This document shows positions 1 to 5,903 of a DNA stretch of 9,520 nucleotides, piece after piece (within the stretch, counting starts at the first letter, position 1; each line of letters starts with the position of its first letter). The translations under genes and the position numbers were made by a program. The notes under the pieces are model-generated. The model saw only the letters and a program-made list of their open reading frames with translations. It was not told the DNA's origin and made no database searches. Source of the DNA: an uncultured Sphingomonas sp. (GTDB lineage: Bacteria; Pseudomonadota; Alphaproteobacteria; Sphingomonadales; Sphingomonadaceae); contig CAKTFL010000054.1 of assembly GCA_934555855.1 (NCBI GenBank), positions 1 to 9,520 on the forward strand. The letters run 5' to 3'.

Positions 1-98
1 GGGCATTGACCACCCAAGTTTTCGGCGCTGCTGCGGCGGCACTTGGTTCGCTTTCTCGACTGTGACTTAGACCCGTGGCACTTGGTCCATTACCAGCC

Positions 99-116
99 GC
101 TCCCCTAGCGGGGAGC
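99..116. repeat. Perfect 7-bp hairpin with 4-base loop
   Basis: GCTCCCC at 99-105 and GGGGAGC at 110-116 are exact reverse complements around the loop TAGC. Neither side is followed by a T run, so it does not look like a simple intrinsic terminator. No coding frame explains it. Confidence 0.6.
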
Positions 117-194
117 TGCATCGTTCCGGTCGACCGACGGCGTTAATGAGTGCGTGGCGCGCCTATGGTGGTCGACGGCGCATAATACCTGTTC

Positions 195-215
195 GCCGGT
201 ATCACATGAACCGGC
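195..215. repeat. Inverted repeat, 6-bp arms
   Basis: GCCGGT at 195-200 and ACCGGC at 210-215 flank a 9-base spacer. It could be a weak hairpin or a protein-binding dyad. It overlaps a possible ATG at 206, which is not otherwise supported as a gene start. Confidence 0.4.
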
Positions 216-277
216 ATGACCTTACTGCCCCGCAGAACCTACCTCGTCGTCTGATCGAGGGCTGATCGTCTGTTGCA

Positions 278-294
278 AGGTGAGAAGCTCACCT
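278..294. repeat. Perfect 7-bp inverted repeat with 3-base centre
   Basis: AGGTGAG at 278-284 and CTCACCT at 288-294 are exact reverse complements around AAG. CTGATCGAG occurs at 251-259 and again at 293-301, and CTGATCG also at 262-268. No T run follows on either strand. Confidence 0.55.
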
Positions 295-328
295 GATCGA
301 GACGCTGCCGGAAGCCACTTAATCGACG

Positions 329-365
329 TTGCAAGCCGCGGCGAAGTGGATAGATATATTGTATC
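329..365 (+). promoter_or_regulatory. Possible promoter and dyad operator for the ZIP gene
   Basis: TTGCAA at 329-334 resembles a -35 element. It is followed by the AT-rich run TAGATATATT (351-360), which contains -10-like words, though the best one (TATATT, 355-360) is 20 bases away, longer than usual. GATATATTGTATC (353-365) is a 13-base imperfect palindrome with 5 of 6 arm pairs matching. Its GATA...TATC ends recall Fur/Zur-type sites, but the match is short. It would give a leader of roughly 115 bases before the ATG at 485. Weak evidence. Confidence 0.22.
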
Positions 366-484
366 GTGGCCGATGGTCGGTAAAGTGCGTCGATCGTTAT
401 GAACCTCCACGCTACCCGCTTACGGCTTACCGCACTGTCGGCAACGTCATCTCTCCGGCCGTCATGCAGTGGCAACGCTGACCG

Positions 485-1198
485 ATGAGCGGCCTTCTGC
501 TTCCGCTCGGCTTCGGCCTGGCCGCGAGCGCGGCGACACTGCTCGGCGGGTTGCTGGCGCTGCGCTTTCAGCAGCGGATCACGCTGGTGCTCGGGCTGGC
601 GGCGGGGGTCGTGCTGGGCGTCGCGCTGTTCGACCTTGTTCCCGAAGCGCTGGAAATGTCGCGCGACCTGTACGCGCCGCGCACGGTTCTGGGCTATGTC
701 GCGCTCGGCCTTGGCGCCTACCTGCTGCTCGATCGGTCTCTCGGGTCGGCCGCCCGCATTCCGTCCTGGTGGCGCGCCCATATTGGACCCGCCAGCCTCA
801 CGCTGCACAGCTTTCTAGACGGAATGGGGATCGGCCTCGCCTTTCAGATTTCGGCCGATATCGGCTGGGTGGTGGCCCTGGCGGTCCTCACGCACGACAT
901 TGCCGATGGCGTCAATACTGTCAGCCTGTCACTGGCGAGCACCAGGCCGGGGCTGGCACGCCGCTGGCTGGCGATCAACGGAATGGCGCCCCTGCTGGGC
1001 GTGATGGCCGGGTTGGTGGTCCGCATACCCGACTATCTGCTTGCGCCGCTGCTGGCCGCCTTTGGTGGCGTCTTCCTGTATATCGGCGCCTGCGAACTGA
1101 TCCCGCGCAGCCATGCCCGCGACCCTCGCTTGAGGGTGACGGTGGCGAGCCTCGCGGGCATCCTGCTGATGCTGCTGGTCACCCGCTGGGCACATTGA
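485..1198 (+). CDS. ZIP-family divalent metal transporter
   Basis: A 237-residue, very hydrophobic membrane protein with about seven to eight predicted helices. ZIP proteins move Zn, Fe or similar divalent cations into the cytoplasm through a metal site in helices 4 and 5. Here these are HSFLDG (His108, Asp112) and HDIADG (His137, Asp138, Asp141). Asp replaces the Glu seen in classical HNxxEG and HExxEG motifs, as in some bacterial branches. LFDLVPEA (48-55) and CELIPRSH (203-210) add further acidic and histidine ligand candidates. Start: ATG 485 is the first possible, since an in-frame TGA lies at 479-481. No good Shine-Dalgarno precedes it, and a five-codon frame (464-481) ends just upstream. 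The next gene begins 105 bases downstream on the same strand. Metal specificity cannot be read from the sequence. Confidence 0.85.
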   Translation: MSGLLLPLGFGLAASAATLLGGLLALRFQQRITLVLGLAAGVVLGVALFDLVPEALEMSRDLYAPRTVLGYVALGLGAYLLLDRSLGSAARIPSWWRAHIGPASLTLHSFLDGMGIGLAFQISADIGWVVALAVLTHDIADGVNTVSLSLASTRPGLARRWLAINGMAPLLGVMAGLVVRIPDYLLAPLLAAFGGVFLYIGACELIPRSHARDPRLRVTVASLAGILLMLLVTRWAH

Positions 1199-1303
1199 GC
1201 CGATCCGGGTGAAGCAATGCTCCTGTTCAACGATCATCGGCGTGCCTAGGCTCGCCACCGAAGCCTGACCAACCAGTCTCGCCGAAAAACAAAGGGGTTA
1301 GCC

Positions 1304-3193
1304 GTGATGCGCCGTCGTACCTTCCTTTCCGCCCTGCCCGCCACCGCGCTGGCGTCGCCGCTGCTGGGCCAGGAAGGCCGCCCGACCTCGACGCCGGCAC
1401 CGCAAGGTCCCGGCCAGGGCGGCGCCATCGCCCCCGTCGAGCCGCTGCCGACGCGCTGGGAAGCCGGTGAGCCCCGCTTCAATCGCCCGGACGTCCGCCC
1501 GGGTGACCGGCCGTTCGGTGCCAGCTTCGCCTCGCGCACGGCGGCATACGGGCTGTCGGGGGCGGCGGGAACGGCGCATCCGCTCGCAACGCAGGCTGGC
1601 ATCGACATCTTGAAGCGGGGCGGATCGGCGGTCGACGCGGCGATCGCCATCAACGCGTGCCTTGGTTTCCTTGAGCCCACGTCGAGCGGCATCGGCGGCG
1701 ATTGCTTCGCGATGCTGTGGGACCCGAAGGCGAAGAAGGTGGTGGGACTGGCGGGCTCAGGCGGATCACCGCGCGCACTGACGCTGGAGACGGCGCGTGG
1801 GCGAGCCCGGAACGGCGCGCTGCCGCCGCTCGGCGCGGTGTCGGTATCCGTGCCGGGCGCGCTGGACGCCTGGTGGACGCTTCACCGACGCTATGGAAAG
1901 CTGCCCTGGGCGGACCTGTTCGCGCCGGCCATTGCCCTGGCCGAGAATGGCGCGCCGGTGCCCGATATTATCGCCTGGTACATTCGCGGCAACCTGGCGG
2001 CCTTTCTGCGCCCCACCGCCGGCGTCGAGGAAACCGCCAACGCGGTCCGCACCTATGGACTGGCGGACGGCAAGGGTCCCCACCCCGGCCAGGTGTTCCG
2101 CAACCCGGACCTTGCCCGCACCTATCGCATGATCGCGAAGGGCGGGCGCGACGCCTTCTACAACGGCCCGATCGCCGACGCGATCGAGCGGTATTTCAAG
2201 CGCATCGGCGGCTGGATGACCCGTGCCGACCTTGCCGCGCATCACAGCGAGTGGGTCCAGCCCCATTCGACGGACTATCGCGGCACTACCGTGTATGCGC
2301 TGGGCGCGAACACGCAGGGTATCGCGACGCTGCAGATGCTCAACATGATCGAACATTTCGACATGGGAGCGGCCGGCTTCCAGTCGGCCGCGGCGCTGCA
2401 CTGGTGCGTGGAGGCGAAGCGGCTCGCCTATGAGGATCGCGCGCGCTTCTACGCCGACCCGCATTTCGCCAAGGTGCCGGTAGAGTGGCTGATCTCAAAG
2501 GATTATGCCGCGCAACGCGCGAAGCTGATCCGGTCCGACCGCATCCTGACGCCTGTTCATCCGGGACAGGCGCCGAGCCACGGCGACACCACTTACTTTA
2601 CCGCATCCGATGCCGACGGCATGATGGTGTCGATGATCCAGTCCAACTTCCGCGGCATGGGATCGGGGCTGGTCGCGGACGGGGCAGATGGACGAACACT
2701 GGGATTCATGTTCCAGGATCGCGGACAGCTGTTCAGCCTGAAGGACGGCCACCCCAACATCTATGCGCCGGGCAAACGTCCGTTCCAGACGATCATCCCC
2801 GGCTTCGCGACGCAGAACGACCAGCCCTGGATGAGCTTCGGCGTGATGGGCGGCGACATGCAGCCGCAGGGACAGGCCCAGATCATCGTCAACCGTGTCG
2901 ATTACGGGCTGGAGATCCAGTCGGCCGGCGACAGTCCGCGCTGGCATCATGAGGGCTCGTCGCAATCGATGGGTGAGGATTCGCCGGGCCTGCCCGCCAA
3001 CGGCCTGCTCAGGCTGGAAACGGGCGTGCCCGACCGGACCAAGGCGGCGCTGGCGAACCTTGGCTGGACCATCGGCAAGCCCGATGGCGGTTTCGGCCGT
3101 TATGAGTGTATCGAGCACCGAATGGACAAATCGACCCGCGTCTATGCCGCCGCCAGCGAGATGCGCGCAGACGGATGCGCGCTGGCCTATTGA
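1304..3193 (+). CDS. Gamma-glutamyltransferase-family (GGT-like) exported Ntn hydrolase
   Basis: A 629-residue N-terminal-nucleophile hydrolase precursor. The family cleaves itself before a threonine to give large and small subunits and then hydrolyses or transfers gamma-glutamyl or related amides. The nucleophile is Thr429 in GDTTYFT (bases 2588-2590), and EPTSSGIGGDCF (124-135) matches the family's large-subunit motif. The N terminus has RRRTFLSA followed by a short hydrophobic stretch and a Pro/Gly-rich linker, so it looks like a Tat signal for the periplasm. Oddities: the classical D-x-R-E-x-A-P substrate-arginine motif is replaced by AGSGGSPR (150-157). The PLSSM loop is replaced by RPFQTI (492-497), followed by GGDMQPQG (516-523). 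These are traits of the GGT-like (YwrD/oxamate amidohydrolase-type) branch, so glutathione may not be the substrate. The start may be GTG 1304 or ATG 1307; AAAGGGG at 1291-1297 suits either. Confidence 0.88.
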   Translation: MMRRRTFLSALPATALASPLLGQEGRPTSTPAPQGPGQGGAIAPVEPLPTRWEAGEPRFNRPDVRPGDRPFGASFASRTAAYGLSGAAGTAHPLATQAGIDILKRGGSAVDAAIAINACLGFLEPTSSGIGGDCFAMLWDPKAKKVVGLAGSGGSPRALTLETARGRARNGALPPLGAVSVSVPGALDAWWTLHRRYGKLPWADLFAPAIALAENGAPVPDIIAWYIRGNLAAFLRPTAGVEETANAVRTYGLADGKGPHPGQVFRNPDLARTYRMIAKGGRDAFYNGPIADAIERYFKRIGGWMTRADLAAHHSEWVQPHSTDYRGTTVYALGANTQGIATLQMLNMIEHFDMGAAGFQSAAALHWCVEAKRLAYEDRARFYADPHFAKVPVEWLISKDYAAQRAKLIRSDRILTPVHPGQAPSHGDTTYFTASDADGMMVSMIQSNFRGMGSGLVADGADGRTLGFMFQDRGQLFSLKDGHPNIYAPGKRPFQTIIPGFATQNDQPWMSFGVMGGDMQPQGQAQIIVNRVDYGLEIQSAGDSPRWHHEGSSQSMGEDSPGLPANGLLRLETGVPDRTKAALANLGWTIGKPDGGFGRYECIEHRMDKSTRVYAAASEMRADGCALAY

Positions 3194-3202
3194 GGCAGGC
3201 GC

Positions 3203-4600
3203 CTATTCGACCTGGCCGGCGTGAGTCTTCTCGCCGGCCGCGCGCAGGACGGTTTTCAGGTTCATGAACTCGTGCAGGCCGAAGGGGCCGAGTTCGCGGC
3301 CATGGCCCGAGCGCTTGACCCCTCCGAACGGCGCTTCGGGTGAGGAAGCGAGCATCTGGTTGATGGCGGTCATCCCCGCCTCCACCTCGCGCACGAACCG
3401 TTCCTGCTCGTCCGGGTCATTGGTCCACACCGACGATCCGAGGCCGAAGGGGATGTCGTTGGCGATGCGGATCGCGTCGTCGGTATCAGCGGCGCGGAAC
3501 ACCATGGCGACCGGCCCGAAAATCTCCTCGTGCATCAGCGGGCTGTCGAGCGGCACGTCGGTCAGGATACCCGCCGAGAGATAGGCGCCGGGACCGTCCA
3601 GTCTCTCCGCCCCGAGCAACAGCGTCGCGCCGAGCCGCTTGGCCTCTCCGACCTGCTCCAGCACGGTGTCACGCTGCTCGATGCTGGACAGCGGCCCCAT
3701 GTCGGTGCCGGCATCTAGTGGATCGCCCGCCTTCACCGCCCGCATCGCGGCGCCGAAGCGATCAAGAAACGCATCGTAAATGTCGGCATGGACGATCATC
3801 CGCTTGGCGCAGATGCAGGACTGGCCGGTATTCTGGATGCGGCCCTTGACCGCGGCCTTCACCGCGGCGCCGAGATCGGCGGACGGCATGACGATGAACG
3901 GATCGGACCCGCCAAGCTCCAGCACCACCTTCTTGAGGCAGCGGCCGGCCTGCTCGGCCACCGCAACGCCGGCGCCTTCGCTGCCGGTCAGGGTGACCGC
4001 GACCACGCGATCATCGGCGATGATCCCGCCGACCGCGCCCGACTTGATTGCGAGGTTCTGGAACAGACCCTCGGCACCTCCTGCGGCCAGCACCATCTCT
4101 TCCATCAACCCGGCGACGCCCTGGACGATGCTGGCGTGCTTTAGCAGACCGACGTTACCGGCGAGGATGGTCGGCGCGAGGAACCGCACCGCCTGCCAAT
4201 AAGGGAAGTTCCACGGCATTACCGCCAGCACCGGCCCCTGCGGCAGCCAGCGCACCTCCGCGCTGCCGCCTCCAGCAAGCGGCGTCACCTGTGGATCGAG
4301 CATCGCCGGACCGTTCCGGGCATAATGCCGGAAGGCGGCGATGCACTTTTCGACCTCCGCGATCGAGGATGCCAGCGTCTTGCCCATCTCGGCCGTGGCG
4401 GTGCGGGCGAGCCGGTCCTTGTTCGCCTCATACTGGTCGGCGATCCGGTCGAGCAGATCGGCGCGCTCCGCCAGCGGCGTGTCGCGCCATTGCCGATACG
4501 CCCGCGCCGCCCGGTTCAGCTTCGCCTCGACCTGGTCTGCCGTCAGTTCCGGATAAGTGCCGATCCGCTCGCCGGTGGCGGGGTTGGTGCTGGTGAACAT
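3203..4600 (-). CDS. NAD(P)+-dependent aldehyde dehydrogenase, succinate-semialdehyde dehydrogenase type
   Basis: A 465-residue cytosolic enzyme that oxidises an aldehyde to the acid. Similarity of the whole chain is greatest to the Sad/YneI-like succinate-semialdehyde dehydrogenases, which close the GABA shunt by making succinate. Visible landmarks: PWNFPYWQ (129-136), cofactor-site Lys154 in GLLKHAS, the glycine motif LTGSEGAG (204-211), general base Glu228 in LELGG, catalytic Cys262 in GQSCICA with a second Cys264, and EIFGP (359-363). Length is normal for the family. AAGGA (4607-4611) lies 6 bases before the ATG. Its stop lies 9 bases from the stop of the converging GGT-family gene, and the upstream leader holds a strong hairpin (4620-4652). 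Other aldehyde substrates are possible; family assignment is firm, substrate is inferred. Confidence 0.9.
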   Translation of the reverse strand: MFTSTNPATGERIGTYPELTADQVEAKLNRAARAYRQWRDTPLAERADLLDRIADQYEANKDRLARTATAEMGKTLASSIAEVEKCIAAFRHYARNGPAMLDPQVTPLAGGGSAEVRWLPQGPVLAVMPWNFPYWQAVRFLAPTILAGNVGLLKHASIVQGVAGLMEEMVLAAGGAEGLFQNLAIKSGAVGGIIADDRVVAVTLTGSEGAGVAVAEQAGRCLKKVVLELGGSDPFIVMPSADLGAAVKAAVKGRIQNTGQSCICAKRMIVHADIYDAFLDRFGAAMRAVKAGDPLDAGTDMGPLSSIEQRDTVLEQVGEAKRLGATLLLGAERLDGPGAYLSAGILTDVPLDSPLMHEEIFGPVAMVFRAADTDDAIRIANDIPFGLGSSVWTNDPDEQERFVREVEAGMTAINQMLASSPEAPFGGVKRSGHGRELGPFGLHEFMNLKTVLRAAGEKTHAGQVE

Positions 4601-4619
4601 GGCAGATCCTTCAGGAGGC

Positions 4620-4652
4620 GGCAGGCGGCCGGTTGCGGCATCAACGCCTGCC
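4620..4652 (-). promoter_or_regulatory. Leader hairpin upstream of the aldehyde dehydrogenase
   Basis: GGCAGGCG (4620-4627) and CGCCTGCC (4645-4652) are exact reverse complements. GTTG (4632-4635) and CAAC (4642-4645) can extend the pairing inside, and GGAGG/CCTCC at 4614-4618/4652-4656 can extend it outside. In the minus-strand transcript the stem ends 8 bases before the AAGGA ribosome site, or closer with the outer pairs. There is no T run after it, so a leader control element is more likely than an intrinsic terminator. Confidence 0.4.
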
Positions 4653-4656
4653 CTCC

Positions 4657-4810
4657 CGCGAGTTTCCGGCGGTTAGGCGACCGTAAGTTGCGGGTTGCGT
4701 TTCAATAGGGGCAGATCTGGCGCACGGTGTCGACCGGCTCTTCCGCCCCGGCGCGATGCCAGGTGCAGGCACTTCGCGATACGCTGGCCGGAAGGCGGAG
4801 TTGAGACGCG
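4657..4810. other. Intergenic remainder between apbE and the aldehyde dehydrogenase
   Basis: The full gap between the two genes (4601-4810) is 210 bases. Outside the hairpin I find no credible gene. TTGAAA on the minus strand (4705-4700) could be a -35 element, but no good -10 follows at the right distance. No intrinsic terminator for apbE is visible. Confidence 0.4.
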
Positions 4811-5788
4811 TCAGTCGCCCAGCATGGCGGCGAGCCCGGGGCTGATCCACTCCACCGCCCCTCCCGCCCTGACTAGCGCACGGCAGGCGAGACGCTCACG
4901 GATCGCGAGCGCCTCCATCTCTGCCTGCGGCAGAACGCTCAGCGCGGTGGCCCAGGCATCGGCCAGCATCGCGGACGAGTGAACCACGCTCACCGCCAGG
5001 GCGTGGACAACCGGCCGCCCTGACCGCGGGTCGATCGTGTGCCGCCCGCGGACGTAATCGCCCGACGTCGCGACGGCGAGGTCGTGCAGCGCGACCCTGA
5101 GTGGCGCGGCGACGCCATACGGGGTCTCCAGGTCCACCCACCAGGGATCGCCGTCCGGCCGCAAGCCGCGCCCCGCCAGTTCGCCGCCTACCTCAACCAG
5201 CGCGTGGCGGACGCCGTGTTCGGCAAGCAGCTGAGCGATGCGATCCACGGCGTAGCCCTTTGCGATGCCGGACAGATCGAGACACATGCCTCCCGGCTGG
5301 CGCAGCCGGGCCGACTGTTCCTCGAACACCAGTCGTCGCCACCCGCCGGCGGCGAGAGCCGCGCGCACTTCCTCGTCATCCGGTTCGCACGTTACAGGCC
5401 GCGGTCCGTGGCCCCACAGGTCGACCAAACCCCCGATCGCCGGATCGAACGCGCCCCCCGACCGGGCGGCGATCTCCACGCCGGCCGACATGACGGTGGC
5501 AAGGGCCGGCGGCAGGTTCATCCAGCTGCCCGCCGGTGCGCGATTGAAGCGGCCGAGCACCGATCCGGGCTCCCAATGGCTCATCTCCGCTACGAGCCTG
5601 TCCAGCAAAGCCTGAACAGCCCGGTGAAGATCCGCCACGTCCAGGGCGCGCGGCCTCGCCAGCCGCACGCGCCAGGTCGTGCCCATGGTCAGGCCGGCCA
5701 GCTCCGTCACGCCGGCCCGCCGATCCCAGCCGACGAGAGCCGCTGGATCGATGGCGGCAGGAACGGCGATACGCATGGCGGCAGTCAT
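4811..5788 (-). CDS. apbE: FAD:protein FMN transferase (ApbE family)
   Basis: A 325-residue enzyme that attaches FMN from FAD through a phosphoester to Ser/Thr of target flavoproteins, using Mg2+. Motifs in order: MGTTWRV (35-41), MSHWEPGSVLGRFN (69-82), GGAFDPAIGGLVDLWG (111-126), DLSGIAKGYAVDRI (171-184), LVEVGGELAGRG (197-208), TSGDYVRG (241-248) and HTIDPRSGRPV (250-260). MLADAWATAL (274-283) carries the Asp277 and Thr281 expected at the metal site. Most studied ApbE proteins are exported lipoproteins; here no signal peptide or lipobox precedes the domain, so it probably acts in the cytoplasm. An in-frame TGA at 5812-5810 limits the start to ATG 5788 or 5776. No strong ribosome site is seen, but the ATG overlaps the stop of a short upstream frame. 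It follows bioA by 115 bases on the same strand. No obvious flavinylation target is in the window. Confidence 0.92.
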   Translation of the reverse strand: MTAAMRIAVPAAIDPAALVGWDRRAGVTELAGLTMGTTWRVRLARPRALDVADLHRAVQALLDRLVAEMSHWEPGSVLGRFNRAPAGSWMNLPPALATVMSAGVEIAARSGGAFDPAIGGLVDLWGHGPRPVTCEPDDEEVRAALAAGGWRRLVFEEQSARLRQPGGMCLDLSGIAKGYAVDRIAQLLAEHGVRHALVEVGGELAGRGLRPDGDPWWVDLETPYGVAAPLRVALHDLAVATSGDYVRGRHTIDPRSGRPVVHALAVSVVHSSAMLADAWATALSVLPQAEMEALAIRERLACRALVRAGGAVEWISPGLAAMLGD

Positions 5789-5844
5789 GGCTTTGGCCTG
5801 GTCGTGCCGTCAGCAGCGCATTGCTCGATCTGGCCGCTGTACAT
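5785..5844 (-). CDS. Possible 19-residue leader peptide coupled to apbE
   Basis: ATG 5844 opens a 19-codon frame beginning MYSGQIEQC and ending in Pro-Lys-Pro. Its TGA (5787-5785) overlaps the apbE ATG as ATGA, the same junction used between the bio genes. GGGG lies 4 bases upstream of the ATG. The frame stays open upstream to 5949, and its third positions are GC-rich (about 70% over 40 codons), but no ATG or GTG occurs further up; only a CTG at 5895 preceded by AGAGGA could start a longer 36-residue form. I do not recognise the peptide. It could be a coupling leader, the tail of a decayed gene, or chance. Confidence 0.25.
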   Translation of the reverse strand: MYSGQIEQCAADGTTRPKP

Positions 5845-5864
5845 GATGCCCCGAAAGAAGACCT

Positions 5865-5883
5865 CTGTACCGGACCGGAACAG
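5865..5883. promoter_or_regulatory. 19-base near-perfect palindrome upstream of apbE (operator candidate)
   Basis: CTGTaCCGGaCCGGaACAG on the plus strand: 8 of 9 arm positions pair around a single central base (5874). The centre is too tight for an RNA hairpin, so it reads as a DNA-binding site for a dimeric regulator. It lies 77 bases upstream of the apbE ATG and just after the bioA stop, which suggests separate control of apbE. Confidence 0.4.
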
Positions 5884-5903
5884 GGTGTTTCGCAGATCAT
5901 CCT

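Larger units (their letters stand above)
1..484. other. Intergenic region without a convincing gene, rich in short inverted repeats
   Basis: No open frame here has the codon bias of the neighbouring genes. GC is about 59% by hand count, against about 72% in the first 60 bases of the gene at 485. A plus-strand frame entering from the left edge stops at 63-65 after 20 codons, and a minus-strand frame starting at 121 leaves the left edge; both have near-random third positions. A 39-codon plus frame at 146-265 contains an internal Met (206) followed by Asn-Arg-His-Asp-Leu-Thr. That is faintly like the start of IS5-type transposases but far too short to claim. The stretch contains perfect short inverted repeats (99-116, 195-215, 278-294) and repeated words. 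It could be a decayed insertion, an RNA gene or plain regulatory DNA. Confidence 0.5.

Noticed and set aside
1..121. Frames running off the left edge (plus strand ending at 65; minus strand starting at 121)
   Set aside because: Both have under half G/C at third codon positions, unlike the real genes here, and neither resembles a known family.
146..265. 39-codon frame with an IS5-transposase-like start (Arg-His-Asp-Leu-Thr)
   Set aside because: The resemblance is only five or six residues, with no terminal inverted repeats or target duplication seen; too little to call a mobile element.
222..410. 62-codon minus-strand frame starting with GTG, divergent from the ZIP gene
   Set aside because: No ribosome site, near-random third positions and no recognisable features.
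239..808. 189-codon minus-strand frame opposite the ZIP gene
   Set aside because: Gln/Arg-rich shadow frame antisense to a clear membrane protein gene.
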